64,000 nucleotides of DNA from Thermothelomyces thermophilus ATCC 42464. Lineage: Eukaryota; Ascomycota; Sordariomycetes; Sordariales; Chaetomiaceae. Numbering within the stretch: the first letter of the stretch is position 1; each line of letters begins with the position of its first letter. The stretch lies in contig NC_016477.1 of the NCBI RefSeq assembly GCF_000226095.1, positions 1,054,001 through 1,118,000 of the forward strand. The letters are read 5' to 3'. Both the position numbers and the translations under genes were made by a program. The notes under the pieces are model-generated. The model had not been told where the DNA came from and ran no database searches. It saw only the letters and a list, made by a program, of their open reading frames with translations. Of this stretch, positions 22,781-34,046 are shown piece by piece.

Positions 22781-23228
22781 TGTGACAAACCTAACTCAGA
22801 CTTCTTCTAAAAGGGTCTAGACGGAGGTAGATTAGGCAGGACAGTAGGCAGGTCGTCTAAGGGATTCGGTAAAGCCAAAGGGTTCATAACAACACTTAGA
22901 GTTGTCTCTCACAGTAATCAGCAATGCTTGGTATAAGTACTATGATTGTGATTATTACCACTAGTAAACTCCTAGAGTCTACTATAACAAGTAACTAGCT
23001 AGCTATATATATATAATAGTCTTTATCCTTCTTTAATAGTTATTACTAGTACCATTTCTCCTTTCACTTCGTGATTCTATATGTCGACGGTGACATGTTA
23101 TTATCACTAGTAAAGACCTTAGTCTTGGCGGTGATAATCTTCCGATTGGTCTGTCAAGTGATTGGCTATCGGAATGTCCCACGTCCTTGCTACAGCTTGC
23201 CAGGCTGCCTATATGCTTATCTATGACA
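22781..23228 (-). repeat. 3' LTR of copy D, subfamily II
   Basis: A 448-bp LTR runs from tgtgacaaac to ctatgaca, paired with 29920-30367; it matches the copy A LTRs over its whole length. Confidence 0.87.
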
Positions 23229-23355
23229 CGATGCCCCTCCTTTAAGGCTTTCGACCTGAAAGCCCTCTTAGGCCGTTTTAAATAGTGCTAATAACCCTTC
23301 GCTTGTAAGTACTATATTCTCCCTGTTTCTATATCGTGGTCGCTATGCTAATAAA

Positions 23356-24006
23356 ATGCCGATAGAGAAACGGAAGTCGTATTTTGTACGTTACCATGCT
23401 TCCCTTGCTTAGAATATTACTAAGAACGGTTTTGTTATTATGCCTTGCTCTTGGTACGCGTTATAAGGCCTCGTCTGTAAAATGATCGCGTGTATAAAGC
23501 GTTACAAGGCCTATATTCGTTAAGGTCGTTCTTATAATAGCTCTAGTATCTTGCTTTCTTCCTATAAGCTTGTCTCCTTTTTTTTTTTTTTATAAGTACT
23601 ATAATTCCTAATATTCATTTTAGTAAATTATATTCTTTAGGAGTAGTATCATATTAAGGATGCTAAATGTCGTACCAAACTTGAGCTAGATAAATCCTAA
23701 TGCCGTCTAGAAGAAGCCTAGCACAAGTTGTCTAAAAAGCTTATATAGCTCTAGTGTCTTCGTCAGTAAAAGGAGTTTTTGGTAGAGAAAGGTACCGATA
23801 TAGTGGCGTGTAGTCTGTTGACCTTAGACAAGTTGGAGGAGGTTAAGTAGCAAGAGACGCCTGCTATGCCCTCGTTATAGATTAATGATGCTGTCGATGC
23901 TATTAACTAGGGCGCCGTCTTTGGTTCTGTCCCGGGTTTTCCTTTGGTCGATCCGGGTTCTGCCGGTAGAACTGTTCTAGTTTCTTAGGGCAGTTTAAAT
24001 TCTTGA
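23356..24006 (+). pseudogene. Antisense accessory ORF of copy D
   Basis: ATG at 23356 is in frame with the Cys array at 23446-23535 (spacing identical to A, B and C; CSW and VC remain). A T-run at about 23578-23592 and a following tag acceptor suggest the same intron position as in A. The second block (about 23660-23860) reads KLELDKS, RLEEA-HKLSKKL and EFLVEKGTDI, a likely coiled coil. It ends at TGA 24004-24006. Confidence 0.6.
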
Positions 24007-27000
24007 CTAGTTCTTATGAGTTGTCTTCTAGTCTAAAATCAAGCTATTTGACTAGGTACTACAGTTCCCTATTAATAATATATAAATCTAGAATTTCTTT
24101 AATGTCCTATTCTTCTTCCTTGTCTTTTACTTCGATGTGCGTAGTAACCTTGGCGTTTTTTAGTGCTAGTTCGAGGAGTGAAATATGAAAAACATCTGTC
24201 TGTAAGCGTATAGATGATGGTAACGATAGTTAGTAGTTAGATGTCGAAATTCGTTCTTTGATAATAAAGGGTCTGACCTTCTTAAAGTCTAGCTTTGTAC
24301 TTAGTCGTTTAGTTTGTAAGTTCTATACAATTAGGTAGACTTTGTCTCCCCTCTCTAGGTAAGGTCCCTTGAGCCTATGTTTGTTATAGTAATTCTTTAT
24401 TCTGGTTTTGATAAACTTGAGTTCTTTTTTAAGCTTTTTATATAGTATGTACATTTGTTTTACTTTGATTACTACTCTTAGCACTATGACCTCTGGTCCT
24501 TGCCTAAGGTCTGCTTTATATCTGTAGTTTACGAAGAATAGTATAGCTTTAGTCGTTTCTGTCGGCGTCGTATTATAGGCGAGTTATACTATTGGTAATA
24601 GTATGACCTAGTCATCTTGCTAGTAGTTGATGTAAGAATAGAGATACTGCTTAATAACTTGGTTTAGTCGCTCTGTTTGTCTGTTAGTCTGCGGGTGATA
24701 TGCTATTAACAGCTTACTATTGACGCCTAATTGTCGTATTAACGCTTGCTAGAACTTCGACACGAACTTGGTATCTCTGTTGGTGATCCATTCTTGTGGC
24801 TAAGTATATACTAATGTAACTTGCCAATAGATCACGTCTACTAGCTATTTAGCTATCTAGGACTCCTTATAGGGAAAGAAGTATGCCCATTTAGTTAGGC
24901 GATCTACTATAATAAGAATACTATCGTAGATTACTCCTATAGCTATGTCCTTAGATTCTAGCAGCTTCGTAATAAAGTCTATCGTAACTAAACTCTATAG
25001 TTTGTCAGCTATTAGCAGTGGCTAAAGTAGCCTGTACGGCTTGTGTCGTACTGTTTTGCTTCGATTACAGATGTCGTAGGTCTGTATAACTTCCTTTACT
25101 CGTGCCGTTAACTGTAGAAAGTCGTAGTATTTCTTGACTTATACGACAGTCTTCGTGACTCCTTTGTGTCCTCCGAGTTTCGACTCGTAGAGTTCTCGAA
25201 TCATCTATAGCTATTGATCTTTATCGTAGATATATGCTTTGCCTTGGTACTAGAGTTTCCTATCTTTTTCTTCCACTCTATTAGGTACCACTGGTCCGGG
25301 TGCTGCTTGATACTATACCTTGTTAATCCTTTCCTCTCGAAAGATTGTATAGCATTCGAGGAACGAGTCAAGTAGATTATCTTCTATAGGTGTCTACGTT
25401 TTGTGATGTAGTGTTCCGTCTGTTTGTTCCTTGAATAACGGTAGTATTGTTTCTATTTGTCCTTCTGTATGATCTGTTTGTTAGCTTAAAATGTCCGCTT
25501 ATACGTTTTCTTTGCCCTTCTTATAGCAGATCTTAAAGTTAAATTCTATAAGGAATTTTGCCTATTATATTTGTTGTCTATTAAGTTCTTTTATTATTAT
25601 AAAGTATTGTAGGTTCTTATGATCTATATATACTTATACCGGTTTAATCGTGCCACTAAGGTATAGTCGCCATTCCTTAAAGGCTTCGATAATCGTAAGT
25701 AGTTCCTTGTTATAGATCGGATAATTGAGATATAGTCTATCGAGCTTCTTTAAAAAGAAGGCTATAGGATGTAGCTTTCCTTGTCTGTCTTATTATCCTA
25801 ATTATCCTCCGATAGCATAGTCTAAAGCGTCCGTTTCTACCTCGAATGGCTTCTTAGGGTCTAGTAATACTAGTACTAGATCTTTAGTAATAGTATTACA
25901 GATCTATATAAATGCTTGCTCGTATCGCTCTTCCTATTAGAATTTAGCGTTCTTCTTGGTAAGTTCGTATAAAGGTCGTACGATTGCTCTAAAGTTCCTA
26001 ATGAACATTTAGTAGAAGTTCGTAAATCCGATGAAGCTTCGTACTTCCGTGACTGACGTCGGTCGTAGCCAATTCTTGATAGCTTTAACCTTTAAAGGTT
26101 CTATCCGGATTTGTCCTAGGGATATTTTATATCCTAAAAAGACTATCTTCTTAATATAGAATTCGCTCTTTTCCTTGTTAACTGATAGCTTGTATATATA
26201 TAGCGCGTCTAGTACTGCTATTACATACTTCTAGTGTTTGTCTATCGTCTTAGAGAAGATAAGTATATTATCAAGATAATATACCGTAAATTTGTTAAGA
26301 AAGGGTTAGATAGCTTGATCAATTAGGGCTTAGAACGTTACTAGCGCGTTTATAAGTCCGAATAGTATAACGAGGTACTTATAGTAGCTATAGGGTGTCC
26401 TAAAGGCCGTTTTCTACTTATCGCCTTTTTTAATCTATATATAGTTATAGGCCGATAGCAAGTCAAGACGCGTAAAATATTAGGCTCTTATTAACTAATC
26501 TTAGAGCCGTAAGATTAGCAGTAATAGGTATCGATTTTTCACGGTCTATTTATTAAGTTACTAATAGTCAATATATAACTATAGCTTTCTATCTTTCTTA
26601 GGTACAAACAGGATTAGGTAGCCTGCTAGCGATGTCAACAGGTAGATATATTCTCTTTAAAGGTTCTCTTCCAAATATCGCTTAAGTTCTTTGTTCTATG
26701 TCTAGCTTATATAGTAAATCTTAAAGAACTTTAGTTATACTCCTTCCCTAAGCTTAATTTCGTAATCCTATAGGCCATATTCTAGTAATCCTTTTAGATA
26801 CTTCGGTTCGAATGCTAGGTGTCTCTTATACTCCTTTGGTACTTCCCTAGTCTTATCTCGTCTCTCGGTTTTCTAATAGTATACGAACTTAGTTCTATCT
26901 ATAGCGATACTAGCGATTTCTCCTATCTCGACCTACTACTCTAATTGCAGTGCTCCGCATTCGTCAACAGAGAGAATAGCTATCGGCGATTTAGCTCGTT

Positions 27001-29892
27001 CCTCCTATCGTAATATCGATATCATTATGCTGCCTCTTCTAGAGTCTGTAATGGTCTGCCTGCTATTGTCCGTCTCTTACGGTAGATCTATAGGATATGC
27101 CTTTCTCTAAGTATTGTCTGCTTATAATCCTTATATACTCCCTATCTTGCTAGTCGAATATAACTCTGTTTAGGGTCGTAGGTAGCTACCATTTTTCTAG
27201 CTAATGTCCGGGTCATAATCTTTATACTATAGTAACCCTAATATTATATCTTTGTCATTACCTATATCTATAATGCTAAATATAACTACTATAATCTTCC
27301 CTACTATAGTGATATCGATCGGTTTAGTCTCCCTATATACCTATTATATTAGAAATGGCCCTTTGACTATACTATGCTTCCGCTTTATTCTCTAAGGTAT
27401 CTATAGCTAATTTACAAGCGTTAGCGAAATCAAGTTCATCTTTGCTCTACTATCCACTAGTACGAGCATTTTATACTGTTTCTACTATGCTGTTATCTAT
27501 AGTCACTTGTCTTGCCGCCGTCGTCCAAAGATTACAGCGATTTCCTATGTTTCTGCCGGGAGGTCTCGGTATAGTAGTCTCTTACGCTAGTCCCTCCTAT
27601 ACTACACTACTACTCGCCGCTATATAGGCGTTAATGGTTTCCGGGCCCCTCGAAAGGCCCTGACCTATTTCCTAGGTCAGTGCTAACCTCTCCGGTTGTT
27701 CGGCTAATAGCGGCTTTGTCGATCGTGCTTATTTCTATAAGCCATTAGGTGCTTACGGCTTCCTACCATTAGGTCTGTTCTGCTTTCTATCGTACGTACT
27801 ATAGCTTTGTCTAAAGCTCCCGAATTCGCGATTTCTTTTTGTCTACGTAATAAAGGTAATCGTTGCTCTAGTACGAGTCCTATATATCTCGTCTAGTTCT
27901 ATAGTGCCTAGGCTAGGCTCGTTTTAGAACTATCGTAATGCTTTCTAGATCACAGGCTTCGATTTTCTAGAGCAATTCGGCCGCTCTATTTCCTATATTA
28001 TAGACCTATTCTATAGGGCACAAGCCTCTATCCCTGTTTTCCTATTAGGTCGGCTAGTAATTATTTTCGAATTTATTGTAGAAGTAATATCGGCATTCGT
28101 ATGCTATACACTAGAACTAGGGCACTTGCGTATATGCCTTATGTCAAGGGTATAGTCGTATAGCATCGCCTAGGAGGTATTAGAATTCTTTCCTAAATCC
28201 TTCCCATTATATATAGACTATAGGTACTCTAGTGCTAAGATAAGAGTATTTCTTCTAGTAACTTTCCTATATATATTTGTCTTTCTTATAGTTTGCTTGT
28301 ATAAACTAGTATTCTAGGTTCTATATATCATTACTAAGTTACTAATCGTTAAGATACTCGGTATAGCTATCAGGCCTATTATATATTATAGGCAGTTCTC
28401 CTTTAATAGCTTCCACGATATATCGGAGTTCCCTTATTTCGTCCTTTATCTTATTACTCTACTAGGCAAGTCAAGTCAAGCGCCCATCCCGTTCGCGTAG
28501 TTCCGTGTTAAGTTGGAAAACTTCGTTATAGTACCATTCGATTCGTTCCTAGAGGAATAGAGCATTAGGTCCGGGTCTTTCAATTCCTTAGGTATCGGTT
28601 GTCTACAATCTATCCCACCTCTACATGACTATAAGACCCTACTACCTTAAGGCTAGGAGAATCGAAACTAGCAGTATATATTCTCCTACCATATTCTATT
28701 TAGCAAGACCTATCTCTAGATCTATAGTGACCAGTTTAGAGTACGGTACTTGTTCGTCTTCACCGTTACTATCGTGTCCGAGACTATCTATATCACTACC
28801 CTTGTCTTTATAGCTCGTGGCTACTACTTTAATAATGTCCTTAGTAGTTTTGTTAATAGCTGTAATTTCCTTTCTAGGGGCTGGTTTCTATTCTTTCTTT
28901 AGGCTTTAGCATTCTTGCTTATAGTATCCTTTCTTTCTATAGTTATAGTAGGTAATATTAGACTTGTCTTTGGCCGTCTTCTTCTAGTCCTGCTTTTACG
29001 CTATATCTATATTTATAGCTCCAGGGTACATCCCGTATAAGGTATTAACATATGCTTGCTTTTTCTTGTTATTAGCCTTAACCGTAGTTCTATTCATTTG
29101 ACCTCATTTCTGCTACTCTTGTATATAGAGTTAATCATCGATCTTGATAGCCTATATAATATATTTATCTAGAGTCTTAGGCCGATTATACTTATATAGC
29201 TTGTCCTTGACCTTTTCCTTTAGGCTATTATAAAATAATTATATTAATGCCTTATTATTAAGCTAAAACTTAAGTATATCCTATCTAAACTATATAGTAT
29301 AAGAGGCTACTAACTTAGTCTATCGGAAATTAGCAAGTCTTTCTTACGTATAAATCTTCTTATCTTTATTACTAAAAATTTTCTAAAGCTCTTCTTTAAA
29401 ACGGTTATAAGATTAGAAGACTACCTATATAAACGTGTCTCGTTCGTCTTTGTCTTCCTTAGTAAGATAGTCGTTCTATATAGGCTTAAACTATCTAAAT
29501 GCCTTACCCTCTAGTCTTATAGCTATATAGAGGACTTTGGCTTTATTATCTAGAAACTTGTCATCATTAAGCCGGAAGTAAGATCAGAGGTTTATTAGGA
29601 ATCCTACAAGATCCTCCTTGGTTCCTCTATATTTGCCAGGTAGTTCGATCTTAATACGCTTCGCTTTAGCGCCCTCGAGTGCCTTAATTTTGGCATAGGC
29701 CTCGTTAACCAACTTCTACAAGTACTTTTCACGGTTCTCAAGTTCCTTAATTCGAGCTTAAGCAGCCTTATCTCTCTAGTCCAATTCCTAGATCCGCTAT
29801 TAGAGTTGACCAAGCTAAGCGAGCAGCTATTTAGCCGTAACGTTAGTAGCTATATTAATATCGAGGTCGAAGTCACCTCCGTTCTAAACTAT
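23946..29892 (-). pseudogene. gag-pol of chromovirus copy D, RIP-degraded
   Basis: Collinear with copies A and C. The gag start is ATA at 29890-29892. RT lies around 26000-26800 with YLDN at 26267-26278, then RNase H about 25620-25860, integrase about 24240-25230 and chromodomain about 23970-24150. The protease region is near 27430-27480. Many in-frame stops. Confidence 0.83.
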
Positions 29893-29919
29893 AACAGAAC
29901 AAAGGGAGTAGTAACAACG

Positions 29920-30367
29920 TATAACGAACCTAACTTAGACTTCTTCTAAAAGGGTCTAGACAGAGGTAGATTAGGCAGGATAGTAGGCAGGTTGTCTAAG
30001 GGATTTAGTAAAGCCAAAGGGTTTATAACAACACTTAGAGTTATCTCTTATAGTAATTAATAATGCTTGGTATAAGTACTATAATTATAATTATTACTAC
30101 TAGTAAACTCTTAGAGTCTACTATAATAAGTAACTAGCTAGCTATATATATATAATAGTCTTTGTCCTTCTTTAATAGTTATCACTAGTACTATTTCTCC
30201 TTTCACTTCGTAATTCTACGTGTCGACGGTGACATGTTATTATTACTAGTGAAGACCTTAGTCTTGGCGGTAATAATCTTCCGATTGGTCCGTCGAGTGA
30301 TTAGCTGTCGGAATGTCCCGCGTCCTTGCTACAGCTTGCTAGGCCGCCTATGTGCTTATCCGTGACA
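29920..30367 (-). repeat. 5' LTR of copy D, subfamily II
   Basis: A 448-bp LTR starts tataacgaac (TG to TA) and ends tccgtgaca; differences from 22781-23228 are transitions. Confidence 0.87.
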
Positions 30368-30372
30368 ATATT

Positions 30373-30880
30373 CTATAAGGCACCTTATAAAGCTTACTAA
30401 CTTTAATATTACTATATTTAGTTAGCTCGAACAATCTTAATACGACTAGTAAAGCGCTAGAAAACTATAAAACTAGTAATAAAACTAATCGAATAGAGAT
30501 AATAGGAATACTTATAGTCTAGAAGCTTTAATACGCTTACGCTTTCGAGGTATTACAGGAGTAAGAGTCGACCTACTAGTAGTTATAGTATTTACGATAG
30601 GCGTACCTAACAAGTCATCTATTGATTTGAGCATAAGAGGTATTATCCTATTATTACTATAATTAAAACTAATAATACTATCACTACTACAGTTATAATA
30701 GCTATATTTGATCTATAGCTTTAAAGGAATCGCTCTATTATACTTAACTCTTTTAGACTTCTAAATATAGAAGGCAGGCCCCTAAAGGAGCTATCAAGGT
30801 AAGAGCAATAAAGGATATAACACTAAGAACAGTATTACTACAAAGTATAGTTAAACGACTATTAGGTTTAACTAGGGGGT
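30373..30880 (-). pseudogene. Unidentified coding relic, proximal part (interrupted by copy D)
   Basis: A minus-strand frame starting at an ATG at 30634 reads MLKSIDDLLGTPIVN and continues with Ser/Thr-rich sequence and a basic PRKRKRIK word that resembles a nuclear localisation signal, to a TAA at about 30520. Further frames continue toward copy D. An upstream stretch in the same frame (about 30640-30760) lacks stops. I do not recognise it. The AT bias and TAG stops fit a RIP-affected gene or an accessory frame of the copia element. Confidence 0.35.
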
Positions 30881-30881
30881 A

Positions 30882-31014
30882 TATTAGAAGCTATAAAGCT
30901 TCTAAGAGTATTAGCCATATATATACTACAGCTATATAAGGCTGTTTAACGCATTAGCTAGTTCCTTTATCTATAAATATTAGTCGTTTTATCTCCTTTG
31001 TGGATAGTTTAACA
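30882..31014 (+). repeat. Possible LTR remnant of the copia element
   Basis: A segment from tattagaag (TGTTGGAAG after G-to-A changes would be a usual copia LTR start) to tttaaca follows a purine tract aactagggggt. It lies where repeat-like DNA gives way to unique DNA. No second copy is in the window, so this is weak. Confidence 0.2.
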
Positions 31015-31653
31015 AGGTACTCTTTTCCTTCGTATAGCCACCTACTGTAGACTGCTTTCAACGCTCCCGGAAGCTTATCACTGCGTTCGGCAGGAAGGAA
31101 CCCAGAATTGTTTGACATCTGGTTCGACGTCGAAAAATTTCAGTCATAATGCTAAGAGCAATTAATAATTAGTTGTGCAATGGTACTGCTATTTCTGCCT
31201 CCGCTTAATTACGACATTACCTAAATATCTATTATATAAAACCTAGCCGTGACTGATTTCATATGAAAGAGAAAAGAGCTGGGATTCCCCACTACGGCTA
31301 AGATAAATATGCGATTGCGAAGTCCTATTACTTAGTTACCCCAGGCGGAGAACATGTCCTGTGACTGGGAAGATGTGCCGCGACAGCTCCGTGGCAGCAT
31401 AGGCACTTCGCCCAGCTGGAGCAGTCGAAACCCTTGAATACGTTACATACATTCACGAACCCATAATAATAATTAAACCTTGGGCGTTCCAATTGTGTCG
31501 CATCTCTCGTACATCACGTACGGTTTAAAGAAGAGCGCGTTACTTCATATCAGGGTGATGGGCCCCGAAAGTTGAGGGAGGCACACGCACACATACACGC
31601 ACGTGCACACACTTGTACACGCACAAAAACACGCCGCAGCTGAATCTCCCGGC
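31015..31653. other. Transition from AT-rich repeats to unique GC-rich DNA
   Basis: Base composition changes within about 100 bp near 31,015-31,080. No gene is visible. The right end is the 3' untranslated side of the Atg38-like gene and contains a CA-rich simple repeat (31582-31632). Confidence 0.6.
31582..31632. repeat. CA/CAYG-rich simple repeat
   Basis: Alternating cacacgcacacatacacgc-type sequence lies just downstream of the Atg38-like stop codon. Confidence 0.7.
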
Positions 31654-33367
31654 TCACTTCTTGGCCTCGCCCTCCTGGGCCGAGTCAAGAGCCTCCCTGC
31701 GGGCCTTGGCGCCCGCCTTGAGCTTCTCCCACCTGTCCCGGTACTTCTCGAGGGTGACCTGCAGTTTGAGATGGTCCTTCTCCAGGCTGTTCATGCGCTT
31801 GACCATCTCGGCCATCTGCTCCTCGAGCTCGCGGTTGCGCCTCCGCAGCGCCTCCTCGCTCGGCCCGGCCCCGGCCCCGGCCCCGGCCCCGGCGCCGCTC
31901 GAGGACGGGGGCGAGCCGGGCCGCTGCAGCCGCAGGCTCTGCGCGAGGGCGAGGTGCGAGCTCTGCGAGTTGAGCTCGAAGGCGTGCAGCCGCTTGCTGA
32001 GCTTGTCGAGCACGTCCTTGAGGCTCGCGTTCTCCACCTGCAGCTCCTCGACGACGTTGCGCAGCTCCTTCTCGGACCGGGCCCGCCCGCCGCGGCCGCC
32101 GCGTCCGCGCCCGTGCCGGCGCAAGGTCGGCGACGCCGGCGGCGGCACCTGGGACTCGCGCGCGTCGACAAAGTCGTCGTCATCCTCGTTGTCCTCGTCG
32201 TCGTCGTCGTCGGCGGCGTCGTTGTTGTTGTTGTTTTTGCCATTGCGCTTGTCTCTGCTGCCGTTGTCGACGGTGTGATGGAGCGAGGCCGCGATGCGGC
32301 GCTTTTCCTTGCTGTCGTGGTTCAGTATGCTCGCGTACGAGGCCGTGTGGCCGCTGGTGGGCACCACGTAAAAGGAGGAGTCGGTCGCGCCGTGGCCGTC
32401 GCGTTCGAGGGAGCGCAGGGTGGCGCGCGAGTAGATCTTGGAGAGGTCAGGCTCGGCGGACGAAGCGGAGTGCCTTTGTCGGGACTTCTTCTGGGGCACT
32501 TCAGAGGGAGGCGCGGCGGGCGTGGGTGCCGGCTCCTCGGAGATCAATGGCAGGCCGGCGAATGCCAGGGGTGCGGAGAGCCGGTTGATAAGGCTTCCAA
32601 AAGTGCTGTAGAATCTCGAGAAGCCATCCTCGCTTGGCGCTGGCTTGCTCGGCTCGCTCTTGCTCGACTCGCTCTTGGGCGGTTCGCTGACGGCGTCTTC
32701 TTGGATAACCGGAGGAACCCAGCTGGGCTTGTGCGCCTGCTCCGGCTGGTCCGTGGTTCTGCTCCTCGTGGAGCCCTCCCTGCGCGGATGCACTTCCAGA
32801 CTCCCCGGAGCCTGGTCGTTGGACACGCTCGGCGTCAGCGGTTTCGTGCTATAGCTCGCCCGGATGCCTCGCGCGGAAGCCAGATTGCTCGCGATCGAGG
32901 ACGAAAGGTTCCGGCCGGGGTATCGCTGGTGGGAGAGGGTGGGGGGAGGCTTCGCCGGAGACGTCTTCTTGGCGGGGGGTGGCTCGTTCCGCGGCGACGG
33001 CGACGGCGTCTTGGACTCGTTCACTGCCAGTCCCTCCTTCTCGTCATCCTTCTCGTCATCCTCGGCCATCTCGTCGGAACTGGCCTGGCGGGGCGGGGCC
33101 GTAGGAAACTTCAGCAGCTCGGACAGCCGCTTGTGGTGCTGCTCTAGCAGCTTCAGCGTCCGCAGAGCCTCATGGCTGCTTGTGATCTTGGAGGCGTTCG
33201 CAAACTCGCCGGCAGCCTGGGCGTGCTCGTTGATGGCGACCGTTGTGTCGGACGTTTGCGTCGCAATTGCCGCCGCTCGGGCGTGATCGTGCGCCTGGAA
33301 AGTCAGCCGGACCCATGGCTACGAGCTTGATTGTACAGCATACCTTGATCAGAGGTGACGACTCCAT
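31654..33367 (-). CDS. Atg38/NRBF2-like autophagy protein (MIT domain plus coiled coils)
   Basis: Two exons, complement(31654..33294, 33344..33367), 554 residues. Exon 1 codes only MESSPLIK; a 49-bp intron (gtatgc...ttccag) joins it in frame to AHDHARAAAIATQ. Starting at the next methionine (33069) would drop 83 residues that form the best-conserved part: a three-helix MIT-like segment (residues 9-75, ending RTLKLLEQHHKRLSELLK). The middle is disordered, with an acidic D/E run and Asn repeat. Two coiled coils lie near 412-465 and 489-550, separated by an Ala-Gly repeat. In yeast, Atg38 links Atg14 and Vps34 in PI3-kinase complex I; NRBF2 is the animal equivalent. The assignment rests on the MIT segment plus this architecture. 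It is divergently transcribed from the LAM-like gene. Confidence 0.72.
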
Positions 33368-34046
33368 AAACAGTTCTTGAGGTTGGATGGCGCACCGCGC
33401 GGGGCGGGGAGGGGTTCTGGTTTGGTAGAGTGGGTTATCGAGGCGTATTGCACTGCGTAGGGCTGGGATTAAAGGGTAGGTGGTGTATGTTGTATGCATG
33501 GATGCACTGTCTCCAGTGGTTACCTACCTACTACTACGACACAGTACTACACAGCACTCTGAGTTACTTGGCCTGGGGTGCCTGGTCAGGTGTGATAGAT
33601 CTTATCGCACCCCTGCAGCCGGCAATTGTCAAGGCGTAACAATGAACGGCGTAACATTACGCAGTGAATGCTGTCGTATTCTCCTTAGGTACCGTTAAGT
33701 TACCGGGAAGCAGACAGGAGTCGAAAATGGTGGAATCCGAGACGGCTCATACGGTGAAGCATGCCAACCGTTAAGCGGTTCGACCTAGCAATTGTTTCAT
33801 CCAGTTTCACATCCTTTTTTTTTTTTTCTTTTTTCGCATTTCCCCCTCTGCGTGTCTTCGCTAATCGACATTTCATTTCACGCATCAACTTCACGTGGGC
33901 TGGGATTCCCCCGGCCTTACACTACTACATCGTAAGGTGCTCAATCGTCCCCAGCCTTGGCGTCATGACGATGACATCGTCGTCTCAGCGGCACCATCTC
34001 CGACTCAGCGCGACGATCCTCTGAGCATCAAATCCCGGCAGTCACA
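33368..34046. promoter_or_regulatory. Divergent intergenic region (Atg38-like / LAM-like)
   Basis: A 679-bp region holds the 5' ends of both neighbours. It contains pyrimidine-rich stretches, including a T-run near 33814-33826, as is common in fungal promoters. No clear TATA box or named operator could be assigned. Confidence 0.4.

Larger units (their letters stand above)
22781..30367 (-). mobile_element. Complete chromovirus copy D with ATATT target duplication, RIP-degraded
   Basis: A 7587-bp element has LTRs at 22781-23228 and 29920-30367 and a perfect 5-bp duplication ATATT at 22776-22780 and 30368-30372. Organisation and orientation match copy A, and it belongs to the same LTR subfamily II. 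Within RT the catalytic YLDD reads YLDN (26267-26278). Confidence 0.93.

Noticed and set aside
31603-33147. 514-codon plus-strand open frame
   Set aside because: Lies opposite the Atg38-like coding sequence; composition (Leu/Arg/Val/Gly runs) is that of a GC-rich shadow frame, and the minus strand has splice signals and a MIT domain.
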